Positions 1 to 8,530 of a stretch of DNA of 64,000 bases are shown here, piece by piece. The position numbers and the translations under genes were made by a program. Below the pieces are notes generated by a model. The model saw only the letters and a list, made by a program, of their open reading frames with translations. It made no database searches and was not told the origin of the DNA. Position 1 is the first letter of the stretch. The number at the start of each line of letters is the position of its first letter. Origin of the DNA: Flavobacterium phycosphaerae (GTDB lineage: Bacteria; Bacteroidota; Bacteroidia; Flavobacteriales; Flavobacteriaceae). The DNA is taken from the NCBI RefSeq assembly GCF_010119235.1, contig NZ_JAAATZ010000001.1, positions 2,758,501 to 2,822,500 of the forward strand, given 5' to 3'.

Positions 1-2
1 TA

Positions 3-95
3 TTTTTTATGAATAAAGGCTACTATAAAGAAGATTGGTTAAATGAAGATGATTTCAGACGAAACGACCAAATTATAATTATTACGATTTCGTAA
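3..95 (+). CDS. C-terminal fragment of an unknown protein (partial at window start)
   Basis: The frame is open from the first bases of the window to a TAA stop and encodes about 30 residues, acidic and aromatic in the middle and ending in an Ile/Thr-rich tail. There is an internal ATG at position 9 but no ribosome binding site can be judged. It is probably the tail of a plus-strand gene that starts before the window. Too short to assign a family; it could also be a chance frame. Confidence 0.3.
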   Translation, partial: FFMNKGYYKEDWLNEDDFRRNDQIIIITIS

Positions 96-131
96 AAACT
101 AAAATAAATTTGTAAATTTTAAAATTATGTT

Positions 132-139
132 TATATTTG
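132..139 (+). promoter_or_regulatory. Flavobacterial -7 promoter box (TATATTTG)
   Basis: Perfect match to the Bacteroidota -7 consensus TAnnTTTG. No protein gene follows closely, but the first copy of the hairpin motif begins about 10 bases downstream. This would suit a promoter for a small RNA. Confidence 0.4.
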
Positions 140-147
140 CTTTGAAC

Positions 148-197
148 TTCATGAGTAGGTAAAGGTATTGGAACTACCTCTATGATTGATAAAAATC
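148..197 (+). ncRNA. Hairpin RNA motif, copy 1 (Flavo-1-like candidate)
   Basis: A 17-base block, GGTATTGGAACTACCTC (164-180), is followed six bases later by TGATAAAAATC. The block is flanked by TCAT and ATGA, which can pair, with GAG/CTC inside. The same block and tail recur at 529-567 with different flanking stem bases. A conserved loop with a variable stem is what a structured RNA would look like. Flavobacteria have a described RNA family of this kind (Flavo-1), but I could not compare with its model, so the name is a suggestion only. Confidence 0.4.
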
Positions 198-291
198 AAA
201 TCAATGTCTTTAATCGTCAAAAATGCCTTAATCAAGGTAACATTTGAACACATACTTACTAATGGGACAAATTCTTGTTGGTTTAAGGTAA

Positions 292-343
292 AATCCACGT
301 ATTTCAGCTATATGATAAAATATTGGCGAAATCAACGTGGATT
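292..343. other. Long imperfect hairpin
   Basis: AATCCACGT (292-300) followed by ATTTC pairs with GAAAT then ACGTGGATT (335-343), with a two-base bulge and a 22-base loop. The 9-bp outer arms are perfect. It lies downstream of the first hairpin motif and could be part of the same transcript. There is no T-run directly after it, so a simple terminator is unlikely. Confidence 0.4.
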
Positions 344-510
344 TCGTTATTTAAAAATATACCCCAAATTGGATAATGGTAGCGCGGGCAATCAAATTGG
401 ATTTATAACACAAGGAACTTTTCAATATAACCCCTGATTCTAAGGTACATTATTAATTCGCTAACAGCGTAGCAAAAGCGCCGGCATCACGTAGTAAAAT
501 TTAAACATAA

Positions 511-567
511 AAAATCCCCTATTCAAACGGTATTGGAACTACCTCATAGGGGATATTGATAAAAATC
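511..567 (+). ncRNA. Hairpin RNA motif, copy 2 (Flavo-1-like candidate)
   Basis: The perfect 9-bp inverted repeat ATCCCCTAT (514-522) and ATAGGGGAT (546-554) encloses a loop carrying the same 17-base block as copy 1 (529-545). It is followed by TGATAAAAATC. The stem differs from copy 1 while the loop is identical, which argues for a structured RNA or protein-binding hairpin rather than a plain repeat. No promoter box is seen directly upstream of this copy. Confidence 0.45.
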
Positions 568-704
568 TTATGGCAAATATACAAAAAAAATCAATACATA
601 CTATAAATTATGATTCTAATTTTATGCATTTTAATAAACTTACATTAATATGTGTAAAATATTGTTTTTAAACAATATAACCACTCTTATTTAAATTGTA
701 AATT

Positions 705-2231
705 TTAAAAATTCAGCTCTCTAAACTTTTTACCAATAGCTAAACTTAATTTGGTTTTATAATCTTCGACCAACCATTCACGATAATTCTTACTGGTTTT
801 TCCAAGGCATTTTACAAATCTTTTGACACGGCTTTCAATATCATCCGAAAGTAATTTTGACAACATCCTGGCCCCGTTTAATTCGGTTGAATTTTCAACA
901 CACATTACAGCATGTTGCAAGATTGATTTTTCGAGTACTTCTTTGGAACGAAAATTCAAGGCGGCATTTTTCTTGAATTCTTCTTCAATATCCATATCAA
1001 CAACTGCTGTTTTAGCAAACATTTTACGAGTTGCTTCGGGCATTACGTATTTAAAATTATTCTCAATTTCAGCATCATCTCTGAGATTTTCCAAATAATA
1101 TTCCGGAGATTTAAAGATATGCTGCCAATCTACCGGGTCATTCCACAAACCAAATCGTAAGGCATTGTTTCCTAAATCAATAACTGTGAAATTATCTTTA
1201 TGCGGTAATTTACGAGAACCACGGCCAATCATTTGAAAATACAACGTCAATGACTTTGTAGCGCGATTCAAAATGATACTCTCTACCGTTGGCTCATCAA
1301 AACCTGTTGTTAAAATACCGACAGAAGTTAAAATTGCATCCGGAGTTTTTTTAAACCAATGCAAAATATCTTTTCGGTCTTCAACAGAAGTTGTATTGTC
1401 TAGGTGTTTTATAGCATAACCGGCTTCTCTGAACGTTTCATACACATACAATGACGTATTGATTCCATTGTTGAAAATCAGCGTCTTCTTCCCTAATGAT
1501 TTCTCAGTATAAGCATGCAACAATTTTTCTTGCATAACCATATTCATATACAAATCATCCGAAGATTTTACGGTATAATCGCCATTAATACCGACTTTTA
1601 AAGACGTTAGACCAACATCATAACTATAGGTAGTTGCTTTTGCCAAAAAGCCTTTATCAATAAGAGATTGAATAGTATCACCAACAATTAGTTCGTCATA
1701 ATTCTGATGCATAGGCAACTTAATATTGGAACTTAGTGGTGTTGCTGTAACGCCAAGAATAAATGAATTCTTGAATTGGCTGAGCAATTTTCGGAACGAA
1801 TTGTAATGAGCTTCGTCAATGATCACCAAACCTACATTGTCAATCATCAGTTTTTCGTCATTCAAACGATTTTTCAGTGTTTCCACCATAGCCACGAAAC
1901 AAGAATATTCATCCTGATCGGGTAATTCCTTGATGTTGCTGTTGATAATTTTATTTTTAACATCGAAGCCTTTAAGCATTTTGGAAGTTTGCTTGCAAAG
2001 CTCAATTCGGTGTGTCAATACCACCACTTTTTTATTGTGTTGTGATAAATAACGTCTCACAATTTCCGAAAAAATAACTGTTTTTCCACCTCCAGTTGGC
2101 AATTGATAAAGCAAATGATGGTCATTTGGAGCATTGTCTAATCGGTCAAAAATTTTGTCAATATCGCCCTTCTGGTAACCGTAAAGTTCCTTCTTTTCTT
2201 CTATTTCGACATTGAAATCTTTGTGAGACAT
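705..2231 (-). CDS. DEAD/DEAH-box helicase, superfamily 2
   Basis: 508-residue ATP-dependent helicase of the SSL2/RecQ-like superfamily 2 type. Walker A PTGGGKT is near residues 45-51, the DEAH box at 139-142 and motif III TAT near 162-164. A C-terminal helicase motif QMIGRGSRK lies near residue 345. Both RecA-like lobes are complete and a C-terminal region of about 130 residues follows. Such proteins unwind nucleic acid, but the substrate cannot be read from sequence. It stands alone on the minus strand, 75 bp after the DUF6155 gene. It has no nuclease or restriction partner, so there is no support for a defence role. Confidence 0.9.
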   Translation of the reverse strand: MSHKDFNVEIEEKKELYGYQKGDIDKIFDRLDNAPNDHHLLYQLPTGGGKTVIFSEIVRRYLSQHNKKVVVLTHRIELCKQTSKMLKGFDVKNKIINSNIKELPDQDEYSCFVAMVETLKNRLNDEKLMIDNVGLVIIDEAHYNSFRKLLSQFKNSFILGVTATPLSSNIKLPMHQNYDELIVGDTIQSLIDKGFLAKATTYSYDVGLTSLKVGINGDYTVKSSDDLYMNMVMQEKLLHAYTEKSLGKKTLIFNNGINTSLYVYETFREAGYAIKHLDNTTSVEDRKDILHWFKKTPDAILTSVGILTTGFDEPTVESIILNRATKSLTLYFQMIGRGSRKLPHKDNFTVIDLGNNALRFGLWNDPVDWQHIFKSPEYYLENLRDDAEIENNFKYVMPEATRKMFAKTAVVDMDIEEEFKKNAALNFRSKEVLEKSILQHAVMCVENSTELNGARMLSKLLSDDIESRVKRFVKCLGKTSKNYREWLVEDYKTKLSLAIGKKFRELNF

Positions 2232-2306
2232 AGTGGTTTGTACAATTTTGCAAAAGTACAGCTAAAAAAGAGTTCTCACACCATTAAATTTGCAAATAAC
2301 ACAAAT

Positions 2307-2822
2307 TTAATATTCGAGACGTTCTACTACAGCATTGAATTCATAAGCATTAAGCCAATTTTGAGTAATTGCTTCTTCTTTAATGGTTTGTATTCGACTA
2401 TGAAATTCTACTAAAATGCCATTCTCTATCAAAAAACTAATAGCTTGCTTGAAAGAAGTCAGCATGCTTTTAAAAAACAATTCCTGTTTAACCATTTTTT
2501 CAGCAGAAAATGCTTGAGCAATTTCAATAGTATAAAGCATTACATCCGCAATGATAAAGGCATCAACGCCAAGTGATATAAAATGTTTGATAATTTTTTG
2601 TGCTACAGAACGACGCATTTTTGCTTTCTTGCTTTTAACCGGAAAGTATTCGTTTGAGATTTTGAACTTAGCTTCCTGAACTAATTTATTTTCATTAGGA
2701 TTGAACGCAAAATTATAGTACACTTTTACGTCATTAAACTTCTCATAAAGCTCCATAAGTTGCTCTTCCAGCTGTTCTTTGGTTAGGTCGTGCAGGTATT
2801 TTTTTAAATCGCGTTTGCTCAT
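2307..2822 (-). CDS. DUF6155 family protein
   Basis: 171-residue soluble, Lys- and Glu-rich helical protein beginning MSKRDLKKYLHDL. The opening pattern and length match the DUF6155 family common in Bacteroidota, whose function is unknown. No membrane segment or catalytic motif is seen. It is upstream of the helicase on the same strand with a 75-bp gap, so co-transcription is possible. The helicase and this protein share no obvious function. Confidence 0.7.
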   Translation of the reverse strand: MSKRDLKKYLHDLTKEQLEEQLMELYEKFNDVKVYYNFAFNPNENKLVQEAKFKISNEYFPVKSKKAKMRRSVAQKIIKHFISLGVDAFIIADVMLYTIEIAQAFSAEKMVKQELFFKSMLTSFKQAISFLIENGILVEFHSRIQTIKEEAITQNWLNAYEFNAVVERLEY

Positions 2823-2880
2823 GAGTAGTTTATACCAACAAAAGTAACCGCTTTTTAGTTTCTTTATTAATGTTATTACT

Positions 2881-2888
2881 TAATTTTG
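2881..2888 (+). promoter_or_regulatory. -7 promoter box (TAATTTTG)
   Basis: TAnnTTTG match lying 18 bp before the chosen ATG of the DUF3817 gene at 2906. It also falls inside the alternative, longer reading frame from 2870, which supports the later start. Confidence 0.5.
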
Positions 2889-2905
2889 CTTTCAAATCAA
2901 AAATC

Positions 2906-3190
2906 ATGACCAAACTTTTTAAATTCACTGCCATAGCCGAAGGCGTTTCTTATCTTGTTTTATTTACTAATATGCTATTTATAAAGCCTTCCAATCTTGA
3001 ACTGTACAAAACTTTGTTGTTTCCTATTGGTATGGCTCATGGTTTATTATTCATTGGTTATGTTATTTTGGCGTTTGCAATTCGGGCCAATCAAAATTGG
3101 AATTTGAAAGATTTATTTGTCGTTCAGGTCGCTTCCCTCCTACCATTTGCCACTTTTTATGTGGAGAAAAAATACCTGAGAAATGCATAA
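2906..3190 (+). CDS. DUF3817 family integral membrane protein
   Basis: 94-residue membrane protein with the DUF3817 hallmark TAIAEGVSYLVLF near its start and a GMAHGLLF block in the middle. It has three hydrophobic segments. An upstream ATG at 2870 is open, but it would place the TAATTTTG promoter box inside the gene, and MTKLFKFTAIAEG is the usual family start. It overlaps the MscS gene by 8 bp, so the two are translated together. Function unknown. Confidence 0.8.
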   Translation: MTKLFKFTAIAEGVSYLVLFTNMLFIKPSNLELYKTLLFPIGMAHGLLFIGYVILAFAIRANQNWNLKDLFVVQVASLLPFATFYVEKKYLRNA

Positions 3191-4442
3191 ATTCGTAGCA
3201 AAAATATTTGGCTGGAGCTATCATCTTTTCAAAAAATGGGATTTTGGAGAAACACTTTCTGCCTATTTAAGTTTGGCGATTAACATCGTTATTTTAGCCT
3301 TTCTATCCTATATTATTTATTTGGTGTTCCGATTTGTTTTAGTGAGAAGCATGATCATTGTGGCGCGCAAAACCAAGACAAAGTTTGATGATTTATTGGT
3401 TTCCAACAAAACGGCTAAATACATTGCCCATTTAATTCCGCTACTGTTTATTTACAAAAGTGTTCCTATTATCTTAGAAAATTTTGTGTATTGGGAAGCT
3501 GTTTTCGGAAAACTGGTGGCAATTTATATAGTATTACTGAGCCTATGGATTATCAAAACCATATTGCATGCCGTAAGAGACCATTTAAAATCAAATCCTT
3601 CCTATAGTGATAAACCAATTGACAGTTACATTCAGGTAATAATGATTGTACTTTGGTTATTTGCTTTTATTTTCATCGTTTCCAAAATTTTTGACATCAG
3701 TACGGTAACCATGATGGGGACTTTTGGAGCTATTTCAGCAATTATCTTATTGATTTTCAGAGATATTATTTTAGGATTTGTAGCCAGTGTACAAGTTTCC
3801 TTGAACGATATGGTTCGGATTGGCGATTGGATTACGTTTGATAAATTTGGTGCCGATGGCGATGTCATTGAAATCAACTTGGCTACAGTAAAAGTTCGAA
3901 ATTTTGACAACACCACCACTACTATTCCTACTTACAGTATGATTTCGGATTCGTTCCGAAACTGGCGCGGAATGCTGAATTCAGAGGGAAGACGAATCAA
4001 AAGACACGTTCTTATCAAAGCCAACAGCATTCGTTTTTTGAGTGAAAATGAATTACAGGAATTAAAAAAAATTCAGTTGGTGAGCAGCTATATCGAAAAA
4101 CGTCAAACTGAAATTGACAAGTTTAACAAAGCGAATCAGATTGATAAATCCATTCTTATCAATGGCAGGAACATGACTAATTTTGGTTTGTTTCGAAAAT
4201 ACATCACTCAATATTTAAGCCAATATCCGGGTTTGAATAAAGAGATGATTTTGCTTTGTCGTCAGCTACAGCCAACACCACAAGGAATTCCGTTGGAAAT
4301 TTATACGTTTTCAAACGACAAACGTTTTGAAAATTACGAATACATCATGGCCGACATTTTTGACCATGTGTTTGCTTCGATTTCCTATTTTGATTTAGAA
4401 GTCTATGAATTAAATTCTGATAAGGATTGTATGCCGAATTAA
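3183..4442 (+). CDS. Mechanosensitive ion channel, MscS family
   Basis: 419-residue inner-membrane protein. Several N-terminal transmembrane helices lead to the pore-lining helix with alternating Gly/Ala (near MMGTFGAISAIILLIF). After that come the MscS beta domain, with a VRIGDWI-type motif, and a long cytoplasmic C-terminal domain. Length and architecture resemble the YbdG branch, which opens on membrane tension during osmotic downshock. It follows the DUF3817 gene with an 8-bp overlap. Its stop codon overlaps the stop of the convergent thioesterase gene by four bases. Confidence 0.88.
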   Translation: MHKFVAKIFGWSYHLFKKWDFGETLSAYLSLAINIVILAFLSYIIYLVFRFVLVRSMIIVARKTKTKFDDLLVSNKTAKYIAHLIPLLFIYKSVPIILENFVYWEAVFGKLVAIYIVLLSLWIIKTILHAVRDHLKSNPSYSDKPIDSYIQVIMIVLWLFAFIFIVSKIFDISTVTMMGTFGAISAIILLIFRDIILGFVASVQVSLNDMVRIGDWITFDKFGADGDVIEINLATVKVRNFDNTTTTIPTYSMISDSFRNWRGMLNSEGRRIKRHVLIKANSIRFLSENELQELKKIQLVSSYIEKRQTEIDKFNKANQIDKSILINGRNMTNFGLFRKYITQYLSQYPGLNKEMILLCRQLQPTPQGIPLEIYTFSNDKRFENYEYIMADIFDHVFASISYFDLEVYELNSDKDCMPN

Positions 4443-4828
4443 TTGTCTAATCGGTCTTTTACGTATTCAATTTGAGTTTTTCCGTGCGGTGCCGGTTTGC
4501 CGTCTTGGCCGAGGCTAACCATAGTAATATTGGCCAATGTAATAATTACTTCTCGAGTCATCATGTTTCGCACCTGACAGGTCAAGGTTAATGATGTTTT
4601 TCCAAACTTCACCACATCAATACCAATTTCAACTATATCGCCTTGTTTGGCAGAACTCACGAAATTGATTTCCGACATATGTTTGGTAACAATTTTATTA
4701 TTTTGAAGCTGAATCACTGAATACAAAGCCAATTCTTCATCAATCCAAGCCAATAAGCGTCCGCCGAATAAAGTACTGTTAGGATTTAAATCTTCTGGTT
4801 TTACCCATTTTCTGGTATGAAATCTCAT
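4439..4828 (-). CDS. Acyl-CoA thioesterase, hotdog fold (YciA/BFIT-like)
   Basis: 129-residue single hotdog domain. The N-terminal pattern HTRKWVKPEDLNPNSTLFGG with an aspartate two residues after LLAW matches short acyl-CoA hydrolases, whose catalytic Asp sits on the long helix. The enzyme would cleave acyl-CoA to free acid and CoA in the cytoplasm. It overlaps the upstream NUDIX gene by 4 bp (ATGA), so the pair is translationally coupled. It converges on mscS with overlapping stop codons and no room for a separate terminator. Confidence 0.85.
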   Translation of the reverse strand: MRFHTRKWVKPEDLNPNSTLFGGRLLAWIDEELALYSVIQLQNNKIVTKHMSEINFVSSAKQGDIVEIGIDVVKFGKTSLTLTCQVRNMMTREVIITLANITMVSLGQDGKPAPHGKTQIEYVKDRLDN

Positions 4829-5247
4829 TTTATTGCTGTTTTTTGTAGTGCAAAATTAATGATTTCATCATGGTCGAAGGCTAAATTTGGCAAATCATTA
4901 ACCGAAAACCATTTCGCTTCTTTAGCATCATCTGAAGCAATAGCCACAACATTCTCAGCAACAAAACCATAGTATGCCACCGAAACCACATGACATCTTG
5001 GATCTCTAAACGGTTTACCAAAAGCTTTGAGTTGGGTTAATTCATCGATTTCGATTTGGGTTTCCTCTAACAATTCTCTTTTCACTGCCACATCAATATC
5101 TTCATTTTCATCAACAAAGCCAACCGGCAATGCCCAAGCGTTTTGAAATGGTTCATTCTTTCTTTTTATCAACAGTAAATAAAGTTTATTGTTAATAGTT
5201 TTAAAAACAACCGCGTCAACAGTCAGGAAAGTATAGGAAACTCTCAT
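4825..5247 (-). CDS. NUDIX hydrolase
   Basis: 140 residues with a Nudix box of the form GFVDENEDIDVAVKRELLEETQIEI (the Gx5Ex7REUxEExGU pattern, with the usual Gly partly relaxed). N-terminal strands VDAVVFKTINNKLYLLLIKR are typical of ADP-ribose or NADH pyrophosphatase-like members and of the NrtR-type N-domain. There is no winged helix, so it is an enzyme rather than an NrtR regulator. It is coupled to the thioesterase gene by a 4-bp overlap. The natural substrate cannot be predicted. Confidence 0.85.
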   Translation of the reverse strand: MRVSYTFLTVDAVVFKTINNKLYLLLIKRKNEPFQNAWALPVGFVDENEDIDVAVKRELLEETQIEIDELTQLKAFGKPFRDPRCHVVSVAYYGFVAENVVAIASDDAKEAKWFSVNDLPNLAFDHDEIINFALQKTAIK

Positions 5248-5311
5248 CTTTTTAAATTTTTGAGTACTTGATTCTGAATCAATTTGTGGAACTCAATAAT
5301 AGGGAAAAAAG

Positions 5312-5341
5312 TTGGTTATTTGGCGGAAACCTTTATATTTG
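5312..5341 (+). promoter_or_regulatory. Promoter of the OmpA-family gene
   Basis: TTG at 5312-5314 and TATATTTG at 5334-5341, separated by 19 bp. This fits the flavobacterial -33/-7 promoter with its usual spacing. It lies 42 bp before the ATG of the OmpA-like gene and faces away from the NUDIX gene. Confidence 0.6.
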
Positions 5342-5383
5342 CAATGATTTTAACATTTTATTAAATAATTACAATCATACCAT

Positions 5384-6745
5384 ATGAAGAAACACCTACT
5401 ATTAGTAATTCCGATTTTAAGTATTACATTGTCCGGTAATGCCCAAGATAAAAAGGATGATAAAAAAGCAACCAAAGAACTTATTGGAGTTGAAGCTGAC
5501 AAAGAAATTGTGGGCGACTCTTATAACAGATGGTCAGTTGAAGTTGATTTCGGGCAAAGTAAAGGAGGTAAACCATATGCTGATGGCTATTTCGCCAGTG
5601 ATCCTGATAAATTTTTAGGTGGCTTTCAATTTAATCACTATGGTATTGGTGCCAGATATATGTTAAGCCCGAAATTTGGTTTAAAATCACATTTATCCTA
5701 TGACGATATAAAAAACCTACCGGGTTCTGAAAGTTTAGATTTCAGAGTACAACACATTCAGTTAACTTTTGAAGGTGTAGTTAATGCCGTTAGATTATTT
5801 GATATTCAGGATGGTGCCAAAAGATTCGGATTGTTATTCCATTTTGGTATACAAGCAGGACAAATGTCGCCAAAAATGAATACAGCTGTTAGCAATAACA
5901 AAGGGAAAAAAGAGTTGAACGGCGGAATCGTAGTTGGGGTAACACCAGCTTACCGACTTTTCAATAATGTTAGTATTTTTACTGACATCACCATCAACTC
6001 AAACATCAGACAGCACTTAAATTGGGATGGTTCTTATTCTGCCAGAAGTAACAACTTAACCGGAAGTTTATTTACTACCTCTTTAGGACTTTCATTTGCC
6101 TTTGGTAACCAAAAAATACATGGTGACTGGGCTCTTATCCAAGATAAGAAAGATAAAGAAATTGACGCTTTGGGTAACCGAATTGGTGAAATTGAAACGT
6201 TAATGAATGATACTGATAAAGACGGAGTGCCGGATTATTTAGACGCAGAAAACAACTCTATTGCAGGTGTTGCTGTTGATACCAAAGGAAGAATGGTTGA
6301 TAAAAATAACAACGGTGTTCCTGATGAGTTAGAAAAATACATTGATAAAACCATTACCAATAACAACAATACCAACAGTGCAACTGTTACTAATGGTATG
6401 TTAGAACAATTAATCAATGACGGTTACGTAGCAGCTTACTTTGATCCAAACAAAGCACAACCAACCAACGCATCCTCTGACAACATCGGCTTTATCTTAA
6501 ACTACTTGAAAAACAATCCTGATAAATCAATCGAGATTACCGGATATGCTGATGAGTTAGGTAGCACTGATTACAACAATAAATTATCAGGAGACAGAGC
6601 TCAAAACGTGAAAGCGATTTTAGCTAAAGCTGGTATCAGCCCATCAAGATTAACAATCGTGGGTAACGGTATTGACAAATCAGTAGATAAAAACTCTGAT
6701 TACGCCAGACGTTTAGTTCGTAAAGTAGTCTTCAAAATCAAATAA
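5384..6745 (+). CDS. OmpA-family outer membrane protein with TSP3 linker
   Basis: 453 residues. An N-terminal signal peptide ends after SGNAQ. A beta-barrel-like region of about 230 residues follows, then a calcium-binding thrombospondin type 3-like linker (NDTDKDGVPDYLD and NNNGVPDELE). The C-terminal OmpA peptidoglycan-binding domain contains the ITGYADELGSTDYNNKLSGDRAQ pattern. It would anchor the outer membrane to the cell wall, as in the major OmpA/P60 porins of flavobacteria. It has its own strong promoter and a strong terminator, so it is monocistronic and probably abundant. Confidence 0.92.
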   Translation: MKKHLLLVIPILSITLSGNAQDKKDDKKATKELIGVEADKEIVGDSYNRWSVEVDFGQSKGGKPYADGYFASDPDKFLGGFQFNHYGIGARYMLSPKFGLKSHLSYDDIKNLPGSESLDFRVQHIQLTFEGVVNAVRLFDIQDGAKRFGLLFHFGIQAGQMSPKMNTAVSNNKGKKELNGGIVVGVTPAYRLFNNVSIFTDITINSNIRQHLNWDGSYSARSNNLTGSLFTTSLGLSFAFGNQKIHGDWALIQDKKDKEIDALGNRIGEIETLMNDTDKDGVPDYLDAENNSIAGVAVDTKGRMVDKNNNGVPDELEKYIDKTITNNNNTNSATVTNGMLEQLINDGYVAAYFDPNKAQPTNASSDNIGFILNYLKNNPDKSIEITGYADELGSTDYNNKLSGDRAQNVKAILAKAGISPSRLTIVGNGIDKSVDKNSDYARRLVRKVVFKIK

Positions 6746-6771
6746 TAATTAACAATTAATTATTAATAACT

Positions 6772-6808
6772 AAAAAAAACCTCTGTTTCACAACAGAGGT
6801 TTTTTTTT
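6772..6808 (+). terminator. Rho-independent terminator after the OmpA-family gene
   Basis: A-run, then stem CCTCTG (6780-6785) and CAGAGG (6794-6799) around an 8-base loop, then nine T. The A-run pairs with the T-run to lengthen the stem, so it could work in both directions. Only the plus-strand gene needs it here. Confidence 0.85.
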
Positions 6809-6889
6809 AACTTTAAATATCTGATAGCTAAACAAGGCTTTATATACTAAAGTTCGTTTGGAACAGCTATAACTTTAAAAACAATCCCC

Positions 6890-7288
6890 ATGGAAGCCAG
6901 AGACAATCACGTTCTTGAACTTAGAGGTGAAGCCCTAGGAACAATTAGCCATCAATCCTCGCTTGAAGAAGTTTTTCAAAACAAAACCTTACGCCCAATT
7001 TTAAAAATCCAAAACGATTTGTTTGTTGCTGTTTTTATCAATTATGCCATAAAACAGAAAAACGTTTTCTTCAGTCTCACACCCGAAAAGAAAATGACTT
7101 ATATAGAAAATGTTATCCAACGTGATATTAAATTCAGAAACTCTCTTAAAGGTATTGTAATTGGACTATTTACAGTTGATGAATACAATGAGTACATTCA
7201 AAACTCTTCTAATCTAAACAAACGAATGATGAATATGCTGATTGAAAGACTGAAAAGTCAAATTCAAATATTAGAGCCTACTGTTTAA
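6890..7288 (+). CDS. Conserved flavobacterial hypothetical protein
   Basis: 132-residue soluble protein with no signal peptide or catalytic motif that I can name. The sequence (N-terminus MEARDNHVLELRGEALG, C-terminus RMMNMLIERLKSQI) belongs to a family conserved across Flavobacteriaceae that is sometimes labelled glyoxalase. I see no glyoxalase metal ligands to support that. It stands alone between the OmpA terminator and a convergent gene. Confidence 0.7.
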   Translation: MEARDNHVLELRGEALGTISHQSSLEEVFQNKTLRPILKIQNDLFVAVFINYAIKQKNVFFSLTPEKKMTYIENVIQRDIKFRNSLKGIVIGLFTVDEYNEYIQNSSNLNKRMMNMLIERLKSQIQILEPTV

Positions 7289-7329
7289 GTTAGTTTATTT
7301 GTTTTTTGAAATTTTTCAAATCTAAAATC

Positions 7330-7875
7330 CTAATCCAAATAAGCTTTCTTAATCTCCAAAAACGATTTATTAGTCAATATCAATTTTAGTATTACATCCT
7401 TTCTTAACTCCTCAAGGTCGTCAAATTTTAAATACTTTGCCCAATCCGTTTCGGTAAATACTTCTTTAATAATCCTAATAGTTTTTGCTGTTTCCTTGGC
7501 ATTTCGCAACACCACCAGCTCCTCGTTTGTTAAAGACTGTTTGTGATAAAAATTCACTTCTTTGGTGGCTGTATTTACCTTGATATAAAATAATTTTGAA
7601 GTATCGTCATTAGAATAAAAATCTTCCCAATTGGCATAGGCCACCGTATTATTTTGATTTTTGAATGTGGCTAACGGAATCAGTCTCCAATGACAATCGG
7701 CAACTCTTCCCCAATGATTGGAAATGCGGTACACCCCTTTTGGAGTAAAGATGTACTGGCTCCCTGATTTACTTTTGTAATTAATAGTAAACGATTCAAT
7801 TTCTACAAATGAAACCTCATGCCAAACACAAAAAGTATGGCTATGAAAATTAATTCTGTTATAGGATTTTATCAA
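7330..7875 (-). CDS. Hypothetical protein with TTG start
   Basis: 181 residues, soluble, rich in aromatic residues in its N-terminal two thirds, with a charged helical C-terminus. No family recognised. There is no ATG or GTG in frame at the 5' end. The most likely start is TTG at 7875, which lies 42 bp after the terminator of the upstream DUF2231-like gene. It is convergent with the preceding hypothetical gene. Confidence 0.6.
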   Translation of the reverse strand: MIKSYNRINFHSHTFCVWHEVSFVEIESFTINYKSKSGSQYIFTPKGVYRISNHWGRVADCHWRLIPLATFKNQNNTVAYANWEDFYSNDDTSKLFYIKVNTATKEVNFYHKQSLTNEELVVLRNAKETAKTIRIIKEVFTETDWAKYLKFDDLEELRKDVILKLILTNKSFLEIKKAYLD

Positions 7876-7911
7876 AATATGCTGCTTATGTTTCTTGATG
7901 TGTGAATATAT

Positions 7912-7950
7912 AAAAACCTGACTGTTTTTTACATAATCAGGCTTTTTTTA
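7912..7950 (-). terminator. Terminator of the DUF2231-like gene
   Basis: Read on the minus strand, GCCTGA (7937-7942) pairs with TCAGG (7917-7921) and is followed by a T-run. The other side has its own A/T tract, so bidirectional action is possible. It separates the DUF2231-like gene from the TTG-start gene. Confidence 0.65.
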
Positions 7951-7967
7951 TTATTAAAATCAACTGT

Positions 7968-8456
7968 TTAATCTTCTTCTTCCTCTGTTCCTGTTTCGCT
8001 ATTGGTGGCTTTGTATTCTTTTCTGATTTCGGTATGACGAATTTCTCCGCCCGAAGTTCCCACTTGTTGTGCTAAAAAGACTGCCACAACCGCTACAAGT
8101 AAAGCTAAAAAAGAAACCAATTGGGCTTTGCTGTGCTTTTTAAAGTTAGTGTATAAACCCAATAAAGAAACTACCCCGAGTACATATAAAACCAAAGCTA
8201 GTTTTTCGGCCATTTCTTCATGTTCATGAATAATTTGTTTTCCAATACCCGGCATATCCTCAACCACTTCTTCTGCTCCTTCTCCGGTTGCCATACTCAC
8301 TGCAGCAAAAACTGCCGCAATAACAAACAACACATAAGCAACATTCTTTAGAACAGTATTTTTGGAAAGGATTCCGGCAATTAAAATTCCCAACCCTAAA
8401 ATAGTTCCAATAATGGGAAAATGATTTACTACTAAATGATAATGAGCTTCTGTCAT
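7968..8456 (-). CDS. DUF2231-like four-helix membrane protein
   Basis: 162 residues with four hydrophobic helices. The first carries HLVVNHFPIIG, the conserved N-terminal His motif of DUF2231-type proteins, which are often thought to bind heme or to be linked with respiration. A second His cluster, HEHEEMAEKLAL, lies near the start of helix three. The C-terminus is an acidic tail. It sits 74 bp downstream of a two-component system on the same strand but has its own promoter box. The exact role is unknown. Confidence 0.7.
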   Translation of the reverse strand: MTEAHYHLVVNHFPIIGTILGLGILIAGILSKNTVLKNVAYVLFVIAAVFAAVSMATGEGAEEVVEDMPGIGKQIIHEHEEMAEKLALVLYVLGVVSLLGLYTNFKKHSKAQLVSFLALLVAVVAVFLAQQVGTSGGEIRHTEIRKEYKATNSETGTEEEED

Positions 8457-8479
8457 AGGAATAAGTTTTAATGTTTACT

Positions 8480-8487
8480 CAAAGTTA
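8480..8487 (-). promoter_or_regulatory. -7 promoter box for the DUF2231-like gene
   Basis: On the minus strand this reads TAACTTTG, a TAnnTTTG match lying 24 bp upstream of the start codon. Confidence 0.5.
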
Positions 8488-8530
8488 CTTTATTTCATCT
8501 TAATCAACATGACAATTATCATCTGTGAGG

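Larger units (their letters stand above)
96..704. other. 609-bp region with no convincing gene
   Basis: Between the partial frame and the helicase I find no convincing protein gene. An 83-codon frame (186-437) has no recognisable features. The stretch does hold a TAnnTTTG promoter box at 132-139, two copies of a hairpin motif (around 148-197 and 511-567) and a long hairpin at 292-343. It therefore looks like an RNA-coding or regulatory region rather than a protein-coding one. Confidence 0.5.

Noticed and set aside
186..437. 83-codon open frame in the first intergenic region
   Set aside because: No recognisable protein features; the span contains hairpin motifs and a long hairpin. More likely an RNA or regulatory region.
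705..2231. The SF2 helicase as part of a defence system
   Set aside because: It has no nuclease, methylase or other defence partner nearby; the DUF6155 gene does not support such a role.
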